A stretch of DNA of 64,000 nucleotides from Nocardioides hwasunensis (GCF_014779665.1 NZ_JACXYY010000005.1:186001-250000), one strand, 5' to 3'. Positions 42,491 through 51,808 are shown, counted from the stretch's first letter. Made by a program: numbers and translations. Notes: generated by a model not told the origin, from the sequence alone.

Positions 42491-43164
42491 GCACGGGACG
42501 GATCCGCGTGGTGGTGGCCGACGACCAGCCGCTGGTGCGCGCCGGCCTCAGCACGATGCTCGGGCTGGAGGACGACATCGAGGTCGTCGCGGCGGTGGCC
42601 GACGGGGAGCAGGCCGTGCAGGCCGCGCGCGAGCTCCGGCCCGACGTGGTGTGCCTCGACATCCGGATGCCGCGGATGGACGGCATCACCGCGGCCCGTC
42701 AGATCTGCGGAGCCGACGCCGACTCGCCCGTCCCGGTGCTGATCCTGACGACGTTCGACATCGACGACTACCTCTTCGGGGCCCTCGAGGCCGGGGTGTC
42801 CGGCTTCCTCCTCAAGGATGCCGAGCCGGCCGCGGTCGCCGACGCCGTGCGCTCGGTCGCCGCCGGGCACGGCACCATCGCCGACAGCCTGACCAAGCGC
42901 GTCGTGGGGGAGCTCGTCAGCAGGCGTCGTACGCAGCCGGTGACCGCCGCCCGCGCCGACGAGCTGCTGACCGCGCGCGAGCGCGACATCGTCCTGCTCC
43001 TCGCCGAGGGCATGTCGAACGACGAGATCGCCCAGGCGCTCGTCGTCGAGACGTCGACGGTCAAGTCGCACCTTGCGCGCATCCTGCCGAAGCTCGGCGT
43101 CCGCTCCCGCCTCCAGGCGGCGGTCTGGGCCTACCAGAACGGGCTGGTCGAGGTCGGCGGCTGA
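42487..43164 (+). CDS. NarL/FixJ-type response regulator
   Basis: A 225-residue response regulator. The receiver domain has VVVADDQPLVRAGL, phosphorylation site D58 in VCLDIRMPRMDG and the switch LILTTFD. A LuxR-type helix-turn-helix follows from about residue 155 (LTARERDIVLLLAEGMSNDE). It is translationally coupled to its kinase and probably controls the ABC exporter at 43262-46011, 98 bp downstream. Confidence 0.94.
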   Translation: MSTGRIRVVVADDQPLVRAGLSTMLGLEDDIEVVAAVADGEQAVQAARELRPDVVCLDIRMPRMDGITAARQICGADADSPVPVLILTTFDIDDYLFGALEAGVSGFLLKDAEPAAVADAVRSVAAGHGTIADSLTKRVVGELVSRRRTQPVTAARADELLTARERDIVLLLAEGMSNDEIAQALVVETSTVKSHLARILPKLGVRSRLQAAVWAYQNGLVEVGG

Positions 43165-43182
43165 CCACCCGGACGGCGGGCC

Positions 43183-43198
43183 TGCATCGAAGGATGCA
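43183..43198. repeat. Inverted repeat between the response regulator and ABC genes
   Basis: TGCATC and GATGCA form a perfect 6-bp inverted repeat around GAAG. It could be the response regulator's binding site in front of the ABC genes, or a weak hairpin after the regulator gene. Its place about 50 bp upstream of the -10 favours a binding site. Confidence 0.4.
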
Positions 43199-43248
43199 AC
43201 CTGCCGGGATCCCTCCTGCGGCTCTCGTGCGCAGGGGTCCGCGATTCC

Positions 43249-43254
43249 TAGCGT
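43249..43254 (+). promoter_or_regulatory. -10 element of the leaderless ABC exporter promoter
   Basis: TAGCGT lies seven bases before the ATG at 43262. It is the same hexamer and spacing as at 1680 and 47712. No clear -35 is visible, consistent with activation by the response regulator. Confidence 0.5.
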
Positions 43255-43261
43255 TGCGGGC

Positions 43262-44059
43262 ATGTCCACCACCCACTCCTCCACCGTCTCCGGCGCCCCG
43301 TGCGCCTCCACCTCGGCGAGCGACCACGCCGCGGTCCGGCAGGTCGCCGTCCGGCTCACCGCCGTCCGCAGGACGTACGCCGGCAGCGTCCCCGTCGAGG
43401 CCCTGCGCGGCGTCGACCTCGAGCTGGTCGCCGCCTCGGTCACCGCTGTCATGGGGCCGTCGGGCTCCGGCAAGTCCACGCTGCTCAACATCGCCGCGGG
43501 TCTCGACGTGCCCACCAGCGGCACCGTCGCCGTCGGCGGGCACGACCTCGACACGATGTCGGCGGACGCGCTGACGCGGTTCCGCCGCGAGCACGTCGGC
43601 TTCGTCTTCCAGGGCTACAACCTCCTCCCGCACCTCGACGTCCTGTCCAACATCGCCCTGCCGCTGGTCCTCGCCGGACGCGGGCTCGACGCGGCCTGGA
43701 CCGCCGAGCTCCTCGACCTCCTCGGCCTGACCGGCACGGAGCACCGCCGTCCCGGCGAGCTGTCCGGCGGGCAGGCCCAGCGCGTGGCGATCGCCCGCGC
43801 GCTGGTCACCCGGCCCGCCGTCGTGCTCGCCGACGAGCCCACCGGTGCGCTCGACTCGCGCACCGGCCAGCAGGTGCTCGACCTGTTCCTCGGCGTCGCC
43901 CGCCGGCTGGGGCAGACGCTCGTCATCGTCACCCACGACCCGTCGGTGGCCGCGGCCACCGAAGAGGTCGTGCTCCTCGCCGACGGTCGGGTCGCCGACC
44001 GCCTGGCCGCGCCGTCCGCCGAGCAGGTCTCCGACCGGCTCCTGGCACTGGGCCGGTGA
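43262..44059 (+). CDS. ABC transporter ATPase (MacB/LolD-type)
   Basis: A 265-residue ATPase with Walker A GPSGSGKST, signature ELSGGQAQRVAIARAL and Walker B VVLADEPTGALDSRTG, and the FVFQGYNLLPHL Q-loop. These are typical of ATPases that work with FtsX-type permeases. About 30 residues of low-complexity sequence precede the core. ATG 43262 is chosen for its spacing from the TAGCGT -10. The stop overlaps the permease GTG. Confidence 0.94.
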   Translation: MSTTHSSTVSGAPCASTSASDHAAVRQVAVRLTAVRRTYAGSVPVEALRGVDLELVAASVTAVMGPSGSGKSTLLNIAAGLDVPTSGTVAVGGHDLDTMSADALTRFRREHVGFVFQGYNLLPHLDVLSNIALPLVLAGRGLDAAWTAELLDLLGLTGTEHRRPGELSGGQAQRVAIARALVTRPAVVLADEPTGALDSRTGQQVLDLFLGVARRLGQTLVIVTHDPSVAAATEEVVLLADGRVADRLAAPSAEQVSDRLLALGR

Positions 44060-46011
44060 GCGCCGTGATGACCTCCACCTGGGCGATGGCCGCCTCCTCC
44101 GCCCGTGAGCACCGCGCCGACCTGGCCGGCACCGGGCTCGTCCTGGCGGCGGCGGGCGCCGTCGTCTCGCTCACCGGAGTCCTCATGGAGTCGGGCATCC
44201 GCGCCTCGGCCGAGCACCCGGGCGCGGGGATGCTGACGGCACTCGCGTCCTCCTTCGCCGGGACGGCGCTGGTCGTCGTGCTGATGGTCGTCACGTCGGC
44301 CGTCGCCCTGACCCTGCGCCAGCGCCGCCGGGAGATCGCCCTCCTGCGCACCGTGGGGGCGACCGCGGAGCAGGTGCGCCAGCTGGTCTCCCGCGAGGTC
44401 GCCCTCCTCGCCGTCGTCGCCGTGCCCGTCGGCGCGGTGCCGGCCCTGGGGGGCGCGCACCTGCTGACGCCGCTGCTCGTCGACGCCGGCATGGTCGCTC
44501 AGGGCTTCCCCCTCACCGTGTCACCACTGCCCGTCCTGGTCGCCGTCGCCGGGCTGGTGCCCGCAGCCCTGCTCGCCGGGCGGCTGGCGACGCGCGAGTC
44601 CTTGCGGGCCGCCCCGGCCGAGACCGTGGGGCTCAGCGCGATCGAGGACCACCGGATCGGCGACGTGCGACGGATCTCGGCCGTCGCGCTCGCGGTCGGC
44701 GGCCTCTCCGCCGCGCTGAGCCCGGTGCTCGTCCCCGGCACCATCGGCGCCGCGTCCGCGGCCAGCTCCGCGCTCCTGCTCGTCGGCGCCGCCGCGTGCG
44801 CCGGCCCGGCCGTGGTCCACACGGTCTTCGGGAGGGCGGCGGCCCTGGCCCGACCCGGGGGCCGGCCGAGCACGCGCCTCGCCCTCACGAACGTGCACGG
44901 CTTCTCCCGCCGCCTGACCGCGGTCGTCGTACCCCTCGCCGCCGTGGTCGCCGTCGGCACCATGTCCTCCAGCGTCGACCAGGCGATGGAGCGGGCCGCC
45001 CACCGGCAGCTCTCCGACGCCGTGGGCGCCGACCTCGTCGCCGTCCCGACGACGACCGTCGAGCGGGCCGACCTCGACCGGCTCGCCGACGACCCGTCCG
45101 TCGCGGCCGTGGCGCCGCTCGGCTCGCTGGCTGCGCAGGTGCGCTCGGACCCCGACCTGCCGGACGCGCTCGCCTGGGAGACCGCCGGCCTGCGCGTGGT
45201 CGACCCGGCCACCGCGAGCGACGTGCTCGACCCCGACGTGACGTCCGGGGAGCTGGCGGCGCTGGCCACACCCGGCTCCGTCGCGCTGGGCACCGACGCC
45301 GCCTTCGAGCTGGGTGCGTCGGTGGGTGACCGCGTCGCGATGCGGGTCGACGGGCAGGAGCTGCAGGCCACCGTGGTGGCGCTCCACGACCGCGGGCTGG
45401 GCCTCGGCCAGTACCTGGTCGGCCCCGCCACCACGGCCGCGGCCGGCGCCGGTGCACCGGTCGACACCGTCCTCGTGCAGAGCAGGGACGGCCGGGCGGG
45501 TGAGGCCCGCGCCGCCGCCGAGCGCGACCTCGGCGCCTCGACGGTGGTGCGGCCCGCGCCAGACTGGGTGGCGTCGACGACCAGCCCGGATGCCGCCGGA
45601 CAGCGGCTCTCCTCGGTCCTCCTGCTCGCCCTGCTGCTGTTCGTCGGCCTCGGCGCGGCCAACGCGATGGCCCTGTCCACGCGCAACCGCCGTGACGAGC
45701 TCTCGGTGCTCGCCCGCACCGGCGCGACCCGCCGTCAGCTGCTGCTGATGGTGCTCAGCGAGGCCGTGGTCACCGCCGGCCTGGCTTGGATCCTCGGGAC
45801 GCTCGCCGTGCTGCCCGCCGTCCTCGCGGTGACCGCCGCGATGCTCGGTGCCGCCGTGCCCGCGATCCCGCTGGCGACGTACGCCGGTCTCTCGCTCGCC
45901 GTGTTCCTCGTCGCCGTGGTCGCGTCGCTGGCCGCCGCCGTCGCGATCACCCGCCGGGCGGTCGGCACGGCACGGACCCGCGGGACGCCCGGCCTCGCGG
46001 TCGCGCACTGA
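44056..46011 (+). CDS. FtsX-like ABC permease
   Basis: A 651-residue permease with two FtsX domains. The first (residues about 25-170) includes LRQRRREIALLRTVGATAEQ. A large extracytoplasmic region lies in the middle. The C-terminal FtsX domain has NAMALSTRNRRDELSVLART, followed by three hydrophobic segments. Each domain carries the typical cytoplasmic RxxExxxLRxxGA loop. With the ATPase and an upstream two-component system it resembles bacitracin/lantibiotic-type resistance or envelope-stress modules. GTG 44056 overlaps the ATPase stop; ATG 44068 is a possible alternative. Confidence 0.9.
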   Translation: MSAVMTSTWAMAASSAREHRADLAGTGLVLAAAGAVVSLTGVLMESGIRASAEHPGAGMLTALASSFAGTALVVVLMVVTSAVALTLRQRRREIALLRTVGATAEQVRQLVSREVALLAVVAVPVGAVPALGGAHLLTPLLVDAGMVAQGFPLTVSPLPVLVAVAGLVPAALLAGRLATRESLRAAPAETVGLSAIEDHRIGDVRRISAVALAVGGLSAALSPVLVPGTIGAASAASSALLLVGAAACAGPAVVHTVFGRAAALARPGGRPSTRLALTNVHGFSRRLTAVVVPLAAVVAVGTMSSSVDQAMERAAHRQLSDAVGADLVAVPTTTVERADLDRLADDPSVAAVAPLGSLAAQVRSDPDLPDALAWETAGLRVVDPATASDVLDPDVTSGELAALATPGSVALGTDAAFELGASVGDRVAMRVDGQELQATVVALHDRGLGLGQYLVGPATTAAAGAGAPVDTVLVQSRDGRAGEARAAAERDLGASTVVRPAPDWVASTTSPDAAGQRLSSVLLLALLLFVGLGAANAMALSTRNRRDELSVLARTGATRRQLLLMVLSEAVVTAGLAWILGTLAVLPAVLAVTAAMLGAAVPAIPLATYAGLSLAVFLVAVVASLAAAVAITRRAVGTARTRGTPGLAVAH

Positions 46012-46077
46012 CGCACCTGCGCATCCGGTCGTCCCAACCACCTGCGCCACCGACCCCACCACAGAAGGAGAGCTCCC

Positions 46078-47280
46078 ATGTCCCGCATCCGAACCAGGTC
46101 CGGACTCCGCACCGCAGCACTGGCCACCACGCTCGTCGGCGTGACCGCCACGCTCGTCCCGGCGACCGGCGTGGCCGCCGCCGACACCTGGACCCCGGCG
46201 TCCGCGTCGGTCCACGCCAAGGACGCGGCCGGCCGCGTCCAGCAGCGCCTCGACGAGCTCGTCTCCGAGACCGGGCTGCCCGGTGCCATCGCGACCGTGA
46301 AGGACTCCCGGGGCCGGACCCGCACCTACGTCGCCGGCACCGCGAGGATCGGCACGGACCAGGCCATCGACCCGGACTCCCGGGTGCGGGTGGCCAGCAA
46401 CACCAAGATGTTCACCGCGACCGTGGTGCTCCAGCTCGTCGCCGAGGGCGACGTCGAGCTCGACCGCCCGGTCGAGACGTACCTGCCCGGCCTGGTGCGC
46501 GGCTCGGGCAACGACGGTCGTCGCATCACGGTCCGCCAGCTGCTCCAGCAGCAGAGCGGCCTGCCCGACTACGACTCGCTCGTCATCGAGGCCGGTGGCT
46601 CGATGGACGCGGTGAAGCACACCTACTTCGAGCCGCACGAGCTGTTGGACGCCGCTCTGGCCGAGCGACGCGAGTTCCGTCCCGGCACGAAGTGGGCCTA
46701 CAGCAACACCAACTACGTCGTGCTCGGCATGCTGGCCCAGAAGGTGACGGGTCGTCCCATCGGGGAGCTGATCACGCGTCGCGTCATCGAGCCGTTGGGC
46801 CTGACCGACACCTACTGGCCGCGGGTGGGCGAGCAGCGCCTGCGCGGGCCGCACCCGCACGGCTACCTCGCCGAGGCGCCCGACGCACCCTGGACCGACG
46901 CCACGCGCATGGACCCCTCGCTCGGCTGGGCCGCCGGCCAGCTGGTGTCGACGCCCGGTGACCTCGGTCGGTTCATGGAAGGACTGCTGGGCGGGGAGCT
47001 GCTCCCGCGGGACGTGCTCGCCGAGATGAGGAAGGGCGTCCGCGCTCCGGGTTTCGACGCCGAGCCGGGCTGGCGCTACGGCCTCGGACTGGCCTCGCGC
47101 GAGCTGGGGTGCGGCGTGACCGGGTGGGGCCACGGTGGCGACATCCAGGGCTTCGAGACCCGCAACCTGATCACCGACGACGGGCGCTGGGCGGCCGTCG
47201 CCGTCACCGGGCTCCCCACGAGCCTGGAGATGGTGGCCGCGGTGAGCGGCACCGTCGAGGACCTGGTCTGCGCGTCCTAG
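46078..47280 (+). CDS. Secreted serine hydrolase, beta-lactamase/D-Ala-D-Ala carboxypeptidase family (S12)
   Basis: A 400-residue exported protein with an Arg-rich N-terminus and a hydrophobic stretch ending near VAAAD, consistent with Sec-type signal cleavage. The penicillin-recognising catalytic motifs are S107-x-x-K110 (SNTK), Y208-S-N210 and H352-x-G (GHGGD). These are shared with class C beta-lactamases, D-alanyl-D-alanine carboxypeptidases and D-aminopeptidases of family S12. AAGGAG precedes the ATG. It could trim D-amino acid-containing peptides outside the cell. Its TAG stop overlaps the TAG of the convergent ACT gene. Confidence 0.9.
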   Translation: MSRIRTRSGLRTAALATTLVGVTATLVPATGVAAADTWTPASASVHAKDAAGRVQQRLDELVSETGLPGAIATVKDSRGRTRTYVAGTARIGTDQAIDPDSRVRVASNTKMFTATVVLQLVAEGDVELDRPVETYLPGLVRGSGNDGRRITVRQLLQQQSGLPDYDSLVIEAGGSMDAVKHTYFEPHELLDAALAERREFRPGTKWAYSNTNYVVLGMLAQKVTGRPIGELITRRVIEPLGLTDTYWPRVGEQRLRGPHPHGYLAEAPDAPWTDATRMDPSLGWAAGQLVSTPGDLGRFMEGLLGGELLPRDVLAEMRKGVRAPGFDAEPGWRYGLGLASRELGCGVTGWGHGGDIQGFETRNLITDDGRWAAVAVTGLPTSLEMVAAVSGTVEDLVCAS

Positions 47281-47606
47281 CCACCTGCTGCCTCGCGCAC
47301 CACTCCGGGCACGACCGTCTGGGGTGGTGCGCTGCGCTCGCGGACCTCCAGCACGCCGATGACGCGCTGGAGGCGCCGGCGCACACGTGCCACCTGCCAG
47401 GCGCCGCCCATCACCTCGACCTGCACCTGCGCCGTCGCGTGGTCACCCACCGCGCTCGACCTCGCCACCGACTGCGGCAGGTAGGAGAACGCTCCGACGT
47501 GGTGCTGACCCAGGACGGCGACGATCCGGTGGAGCATCGCGTCGTCGTGGGCGACGTCGGCCACCAGCGTGCAGCCGTCGTCGACGGTCGTCGTGAGGGG
47601 GTCCAC
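47277..47606 (-). CDS. Small stand-alone ACT-domain protein
   Basis: A 109-residue protein that is mostly one ACT-like domain: CTLVADVAHDDAMLHRIVAV, then a helix/strand GQHHVGAFSYLPQSVAR, QVQVEVMGG and RRLQRVIGVLEVRE. This resembles the small regulatory subunit of acetolactate synthase (IlvM/IlvH). Codon third positions are nearly all G or C from GTG 47606 onward, and become irregular upstream, which sets the start. No ribosome site is seen. A possible ligand is an amino acid. Its stop shares the palindrome CTAG with the stop of the convergent hydrolase gene. Confidence 0.62.
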   Translation of the reverse strand: MDPLTTTVDDGCTLVADVAHDDAMLHRIVAVLGQHHVGAFSYLPQSVARSSAVGDHATAQVQVEVMGGAWQVARVRRRLQRVIGVLEVRERSAPPQTVVPGVVREAAGG

Positions 47607-47711
47607 GCGTCGCAGTGTGTGGCGGGCCTCGGCGCCGCAGTTGGTGTGGCTCGACAAGGAACGCACCGTCTGCTTGGCCGAGCGTACGAACACCGACGGC
47701 TGGGGAGTTCC

Positions 47712-47717
47712 TAGCGT
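47712..47717 (+). promoter_or_regulatory. -10 element of a leaderless S12 hydrolase promoter
   Basis: TAGCGT lies seven bases before the ATG at 47725 and there is no ribosome-binding site. No good -35 is visible. Confidence 0.5.
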
Positions 47718-47724
47718 GGCTCTC

Positions 47725-49113
47725 ATGAGTGACCTGGAGCACATCCGGACCTGGTTCGACGAGCACCTGCCCGAGCTGCTGGAGCAGCACCGGGTGCCCT
47801 CCGCGGCGTGGGCGGTCCTCAAGGACGGCGAGGTCGTCGAGGGCGCGCACGGCGTGCTCAACCTCGCAACGGGCGTCACCGCCACGCCGGAGTCGGTCTA
47901 CCAGATCGGCTCGATCACCAAGCTGTGGACGAGCACGCTGGTCCTGCAGCTGGTCGACGAGGGGCTCGTCGACCTCGACGCGACCGTCCGCACCTACCTG
48001 CCCGAGTTCGCGATCGCCGACGAGGCGGCGGCCGAGGCGATCACCGTGCGCCAGCTGCTCAACCACACGGCGGGCTTCGAGGGCGACATCTTCACCGACA
48101 CCGGTGTGGGGGACGACTGCGTCGAGAAGTACGTCGCCACCCTCGGCGGCACCCCGCAGCTGTTCGCCCCGGGGGAGCAGTTCTCCTACAACAACGCCGG
48201 GTACTGCGTGCTCGGCCGCCTGGTCGAAGTGGTCCGCGACACGACGTACGACCAGGCGCTGCGCGAGCACCTGATCGGCCCCCTCGGCCTGCGGCACGCC
48301 GCGCCGAGCGTGCACGAGGCGATCATGCACCGCGCCGCCATGGGGCACCTCGAGTCGGGAGAGGAGGGCACCCTCGAGCCTGCCCCCTTCTGGTCGATGG
48401 CCCGCTCCAACAGCCCGGCCGGCTCGACGCTGACGATGAGCGCCCGCGACCTCGTCGCCTTCGCCCGCATGCACCTCGAGGACGGGGTGGCCCCTGACGG
48501 CACCCGGGTCCTGGCAGCCGGCACCGCCGAGCGGATGCAGGCCCACGAGGTGGACCTGCCCGAGCTGGGCCTGATGGGCAGCTCGTGGGGGCTCGGGTTC
48601 GAGCGGTTCGACACCCCCGACGGTCCGATCGTGGGCCACGACGGCAGCACCGTCGGCCAGGGTGCGTTCCTGCGGATGGTCCCCGCAGAGGGCGTCGCCA
48701 TCGCCCTGCTGACCAACGGCGGCGACATGATCTCGCTCTACCACGCCATCGTCGGGCAGGTGCTGGACAGCGTGACCGACGTCCACCTGCCCGGCCTCCC
48801 GCAGCCGCCCGCGGAGCCGGAGCGCATCGATGCCCGGCGCTTCGTCGGCACCTACTCCGCCGACGTCTTCGACCTCACCGTGAGCCAGGACGACGACGGT
48901 CGCATCTGGATCGAGCAGGTCCCCAAGGGCCTGTTCATCGAGATGGGCGGGCAGGTCGAGCGCTCCGAGCTGGTGGCCTACCGCGACGACATGCTCATCC
49001 CGGTCGAGCCCGACCGCGGGATGTACATGCCGCACGCCTTCCTCGGCGACGACGGGGAGGGCAACGCCCTCTACCTCCACCTCGGCCGCGCTGTCCGCCG
49101 CGCCGGCGCCTGA
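47725..49113 (+). CDS. Cytoplasmic-type serine hydrolase, beta-lactamase family (S12)
   Basis: A 462-residue hydrolase without a signal peptide. It has S63-x-x-K66 (SITK), Y155-N-N157 in place of Tyr-x-Asn and H305 in GHDGSTVGQ, the S12 pattern. A C-terminal lipocalin-like beta domain follows residue 370 (FVGTYSADVFDLTV). It is a close paralogue of the C-terminal half of the fusion protein at 54489-57827 (shared QIGSI.K.WT and GDIFTDTG/GDVFTDTG). D-stereospecific aminopeptidases and esterases have this design. Leaderless start at 47725; it precedes the peptide-binding lipoprotein by 36 bp. Confidence 0.9.
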   Translation: MSDLEHIRTWFDEHLPELLEQHRVPSAAWAVLKDGEVVEGAHGVLNLATGVTATPESVYQIGSITKLWTSTLVLQLVDEGLVDLDATVRTYLPEFAIADEAAAEAITVRQLLNHTAGFEGDIFTDTGVGDDCVEKYVATLGGTPQLFAPGEQFSYNNAGYCVLGRLVEVVRDTTYDQALREHLIGPLGLRHAAPSVHEAIMHRAAMGHLESGEEGTLEPAPFWSMARSNSPAGSTLTMSARDLVAFARMHLEDGVAPDGTRVLAAGTAERMQAHEVDLPELGLMGSSWGLGFERFDTPDGPIVGHDGSTVGQGAFLRMVPAEGVAIALLTNGGDMISLYHAIVGQVLDSVTDVHLPGLPQPPAEPERIDARRFVGTYSADVFDLTVSQDDDGRIWIEQVPKGLFIEMGGQVERSELVAYRDDMLIPVEPDRGMYMPHAFLGDDGEGNALYLHLGRAVRRAGA

Positions 49114-49149
49114 CCCACCTCCCACCTCCCGCACGGAAGCGAGACCGGC

Positions 49150-50763
49150 ATGAAGCTCACCCCGATCGGCCCGGCAGCACTGGTCCTGGCGCTCTCGGCG
49201 GCCACGCTGTCCGCCTGCGGTGGCGGTGGGGGAGGCGGCGGTGCCGGTGGGACCGACGCCCCGGCGGACTACGTCGACGGCGCCACGTTCACCCTCGGGC
49301 TGTCGTCCGACCCCGGCAACCTCGACCCGCTGATGGGTGCGGGCTCCGCGCTGTTCGCGGTCACCCAGTTCGCCTACGACCCGCTGGTCAGCGTCGACGG
49401 GAAGACCGGGGAGATCGGCTCCCAGCTCGCCACCGACTGGACGGTCGACGACACCACCGTCTCGCTGACCCTCGCGGACGACATCACCTGCGCCGACGGG
49501 GCCGACCTCACCGCCACCGACGTCGCCGACAGCCTCAACTTCGTCGCGGACCCGGAGAACCAGAGCCCGTTCCTGGGCACCTTCTTGCCGGTCGGCGCGA
49601 AGGCGAAGGGCGACGATGCCACCGGCACGGTCACGCTGACCCTGGCGAGCCCGTCGCCGTTCGTGCTCAACGGCCTGGGCAGCCTGCCGATCGTGTGCCC
49701 GTCCGGCATGGACGACCGCTCGTCGCTGGCGAAGGCCACCAGCGGCACGGGACCCTACGAGCTCACCGAGGCCGCGCCCGGTGACCACTACACCTACACC
49801 TTGCGCGAGGGCTACACGTGGGGTCCCGGCGGTGCGGGCACCGACCAGAAGGGCCTGCCTGCGCAGGTCGTGGTGAAGGTCGTCGAGAACGAGACCACCG
49901 CCGCCAACCTGCTCCTGTCCGGTGGCCTCAACGCCGCCCAGATCGCCGGTCCCGACGGCGACCGCCTGGAGAAGTCCGGGCTGTCCGCCGCCGAGACCAC
50001 CGGCCTCGTCGGCGAGCAGTGGTACAACCACGCCGACGGTCGCGTGACCAGTGACCCGGACGTGCGGATGGCGCTCACCCAGGCCCTCGACCTCTCCGAG
50101 CTCGCCGACGTCGTGACGTCGGGTCGCGGCGGACCGGCCACCACGCTGGCCGTCAACGAGCCGGTCGCCTGCCCCGGCGACTCCGTCTCCGGTGCACTGC
50201 CCGCCCACGACCCGGACGCGGCGGCGAGCCTGCTCGACGCCGCCGGCTGGCAGGAGGGCGGCGACGGCGTCCGCACGAAGGACGGCCAGCGCCTCGAGGT
50301 GACCTTCCTCTACCAGAACAACCTCGGCAGCAGCGGTGACGCGGCGGCGGAGCTGGCCGTGCAGCAGTGGAAGGCGATCGGCGTCGACGCCACCGCGAAG
50401 TCGCAGAACGAGACGACGCTGACCGGCACGATCTTCGGGGCCGGCGACTGGGACGTCGCGTGGGTCTCGCTCAACGTGGGCTCGCCCGACCAGCTCGTGC
50501 CGTTCCTCTCCGGTCCGGCCGCGCCGGACGGCACCAACTTCTCCGCCATCGACGACGACGACTACCAGGCCGGCGTCGACCAGGCGATGGGGATGACCGG
50601 CACCGACTCCTGCGACACCTGGCTCGACGCGGAGGCGCTGCTGGTGCAGAAGGCCGACATCGTGCCCTTCGCCAACAACACGGTGCGCACCTTCGCCAAG
50701 GACGCCGAGTTCGAGACCCCGGGACAGCTCGTCCCGCTCAGCATCCGGATGGTGGCCAAGTAG
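49150..50763 (+). CDS. Oligopeptide ABC transporter substrate-binding lipoprotein (family 5)
   Basis: A 537-residue lipoprotein with lipobox ATLSAC and a glycine-rich linker. The SBP_bac_5 fold shows FTLGLSSDPGNLDPLMGAGS, DPLVSVDGKTGEIGSQLATD and DVRMALTQALDLSELAD, as in dipeptide/oligopeptide binding proteins. It is followed at two bases by the permease gene. Together with the hydrolases it should feed peptides into the cell. Confidence 0.93.
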   Translation: MKLTPIGPAALVLALSAATLSACGGGGGGGGAGGTDAPADYVDGATFTLGLSSDPGNLDPLMGAGSALFAVTQFAYDPLVSVDGKTGEIGSQLATDWTVDDTTVSLTLADDITCADGADLTATDVADSLNFVADPENQSPFLGTFLPVGAKAKGDDATGTVTLTLASPSPFVLNGLGSLPIVCPSGMDDRSSLAKATSGTGPYELTEAAPGDHYTYTLREGYTWGPGGAGTDQKGLPAQVVVKVVENETTAANLLLSGGLNAAQIAGPDGDRLEKSGLSAAETTGLVGEQWYNHADGRVTSDPDVRMALTQALDLSELADVVTSGRGGPATTLAVNEPVACPGDSVSGALPAHDPDAAASLLDAAGWQEGGDGVRTKDGQRLEVTFLYQNNLGSSGDAAAELAVQQWKAIGVDATAKSQNETTLTGTIFGAGDWDVAWVSLNVGSPDQLVPFLSGPAAPDGTNFSAIDDDDYQAGVDQAMGMTGTDSCDTWLDAEALLVQKADIVPFANNTVRTFAKDAEFETPGQLVPLSIRMVAK

Positions 50764-50765
50764 CG

Positions 50766-51806
50766 GTGTCCGCCACCACGACCCCGATCGGCCATGCCGC
50801 CCCGGCTGGCCCGACCAGCGCGGGACCCGGCGCCGACGCGGCGCACCCGCGGGTGTGGGAGCGGCCCTGGGCACGGTTCGCCGTACGCCGGCTGGGCCGC
50901 CTGCTCGTCTCCCTCTGGGTGCTGGTGACTGCGTCGTTCGCGATGATCCACCTCATCCCCGGGGACCCGGTGCGCGGGGCGCTCGGTCCGACGGCGCCCG
51001 CGGACCTGGTGGCCGCGCGTCGGGCCAGCCTCGGGCTCGACGACCCGATCCTGGTCCAGTACGCCCACTACCTGCGGTCGTTGTCCACCGGTGACCTCGG
51101 CACCTCGCTCGGCTCCCAGCTCCCGGTGGCCGACATCGTGGGCCAGCGGCTCCCGGCGACCCTCCTGCTGGGCCTGCTCGGCTTCCTGCTGGCCGTCGCG
51201 ATCGCGGTGCCGCTCGGCACCCTGGCCGGTGTGCTGACCCGTCGCGGGCACGGTCGCCGCACCGAGCTCGGCTTCACCACCTCCAGCATCGTCATCGCGA
51301 CGGTGCCCGACTTCCTCCTCGGCGTGGGGCTGGTCTACGTCTTCGGCGTGCACCTGGGCTGGCTGCCGGTCGCCGGCAACGAGTCGGCGTCGGCGTACGT
51401 CTTGCCGGTCGTCTCGCTGGCGGTGGGCCCGGCCGCGATCCTGGCGCGCATCGTGCGCGTCGAGCTCGTGGAGGTCCTCGACGCCGACTACGTCCGCACC
51501 GCCCGCGCCAAGCGTCTGGCGCCGTGGAAGGTCTACCTGGGCCACGCGCTTCCCAACGCGCTGACCTCCGCGCTGACCATCGGTGGTCTGCTCCTGGGCT
51601 CGATGGTGGCCGGGACGGTGCTGGTGGAGAACGTCTTCGCCTGGCCGGGTCTGGGCAGCACCATCGTCTCCTCGATCCTCGCCAAGGACTACCCGCTCGT
51701 GCAGGCCATCGTGCTCGTCTACGGCATCGGTGTCCTGGTGGTCAACAACGTCGTCGACGTGGTCCTCGCCCTGCTCGACCCGCGCTCGATGATCCGGGAG
51801 GACTGA
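50766..51806 (+). CDS. Oligopeptide ABC transporter permease (DppB-like)
   Basis: A 346-residue permease with six hydrophobic segments. RLLVSLWVLVTASFAMIHLI opens the fold, IPGDPVRGALGP follows, and the EAA-type loop is DADYVRTARAKRLAPWKVYL. About 35 extra N-terminal residues are Pro/Ala-rich. GTG 50766 is directly after the upstream stop. Confidence 0.93.
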   Translation: MSATTTPIGHAAPAGPTSAGPGADAAHPRVWERPWARFAVRRLGRLLVSLWVLVTASFAMIHLIPGDPVRGALGPTAPADLVAARRASLGLDDPILVQYAHYLRSLSTGDLGTSLGSQLPVADIVGQRLPATLLLGLLGFLLAVAIAVPLGTLAGVLTRRGHGRRTELGFTTSSIVIATVPDFLLGVGLVYVFGVHLGWLPVAGNESASAYVLPVVSLAVGPAAILARIVRVELVEVLDADYVRTARAKRLAPWKVYLGHALPNALTSALTIGGLLLGSMVAGTVLVENVFAWPGLGSTIVSSILAKDYPLVQAIVLVYGIGVLVVNNVVDVVLALLDPRSMIRED

Positions 51807-51808
51807 GC

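Noticed and set aside
47443..50874. An open frame of 1143 codons on the minus strand.
   Set aside because: It is a shadow of the S12 hydrolase and peptide-binding lipoprotein genes. No motif is recognisable, and its third-position bias is wrong for the strand. The only minus-strand gene supported here is the ACT gene 47277-47606, which lies in another frame.
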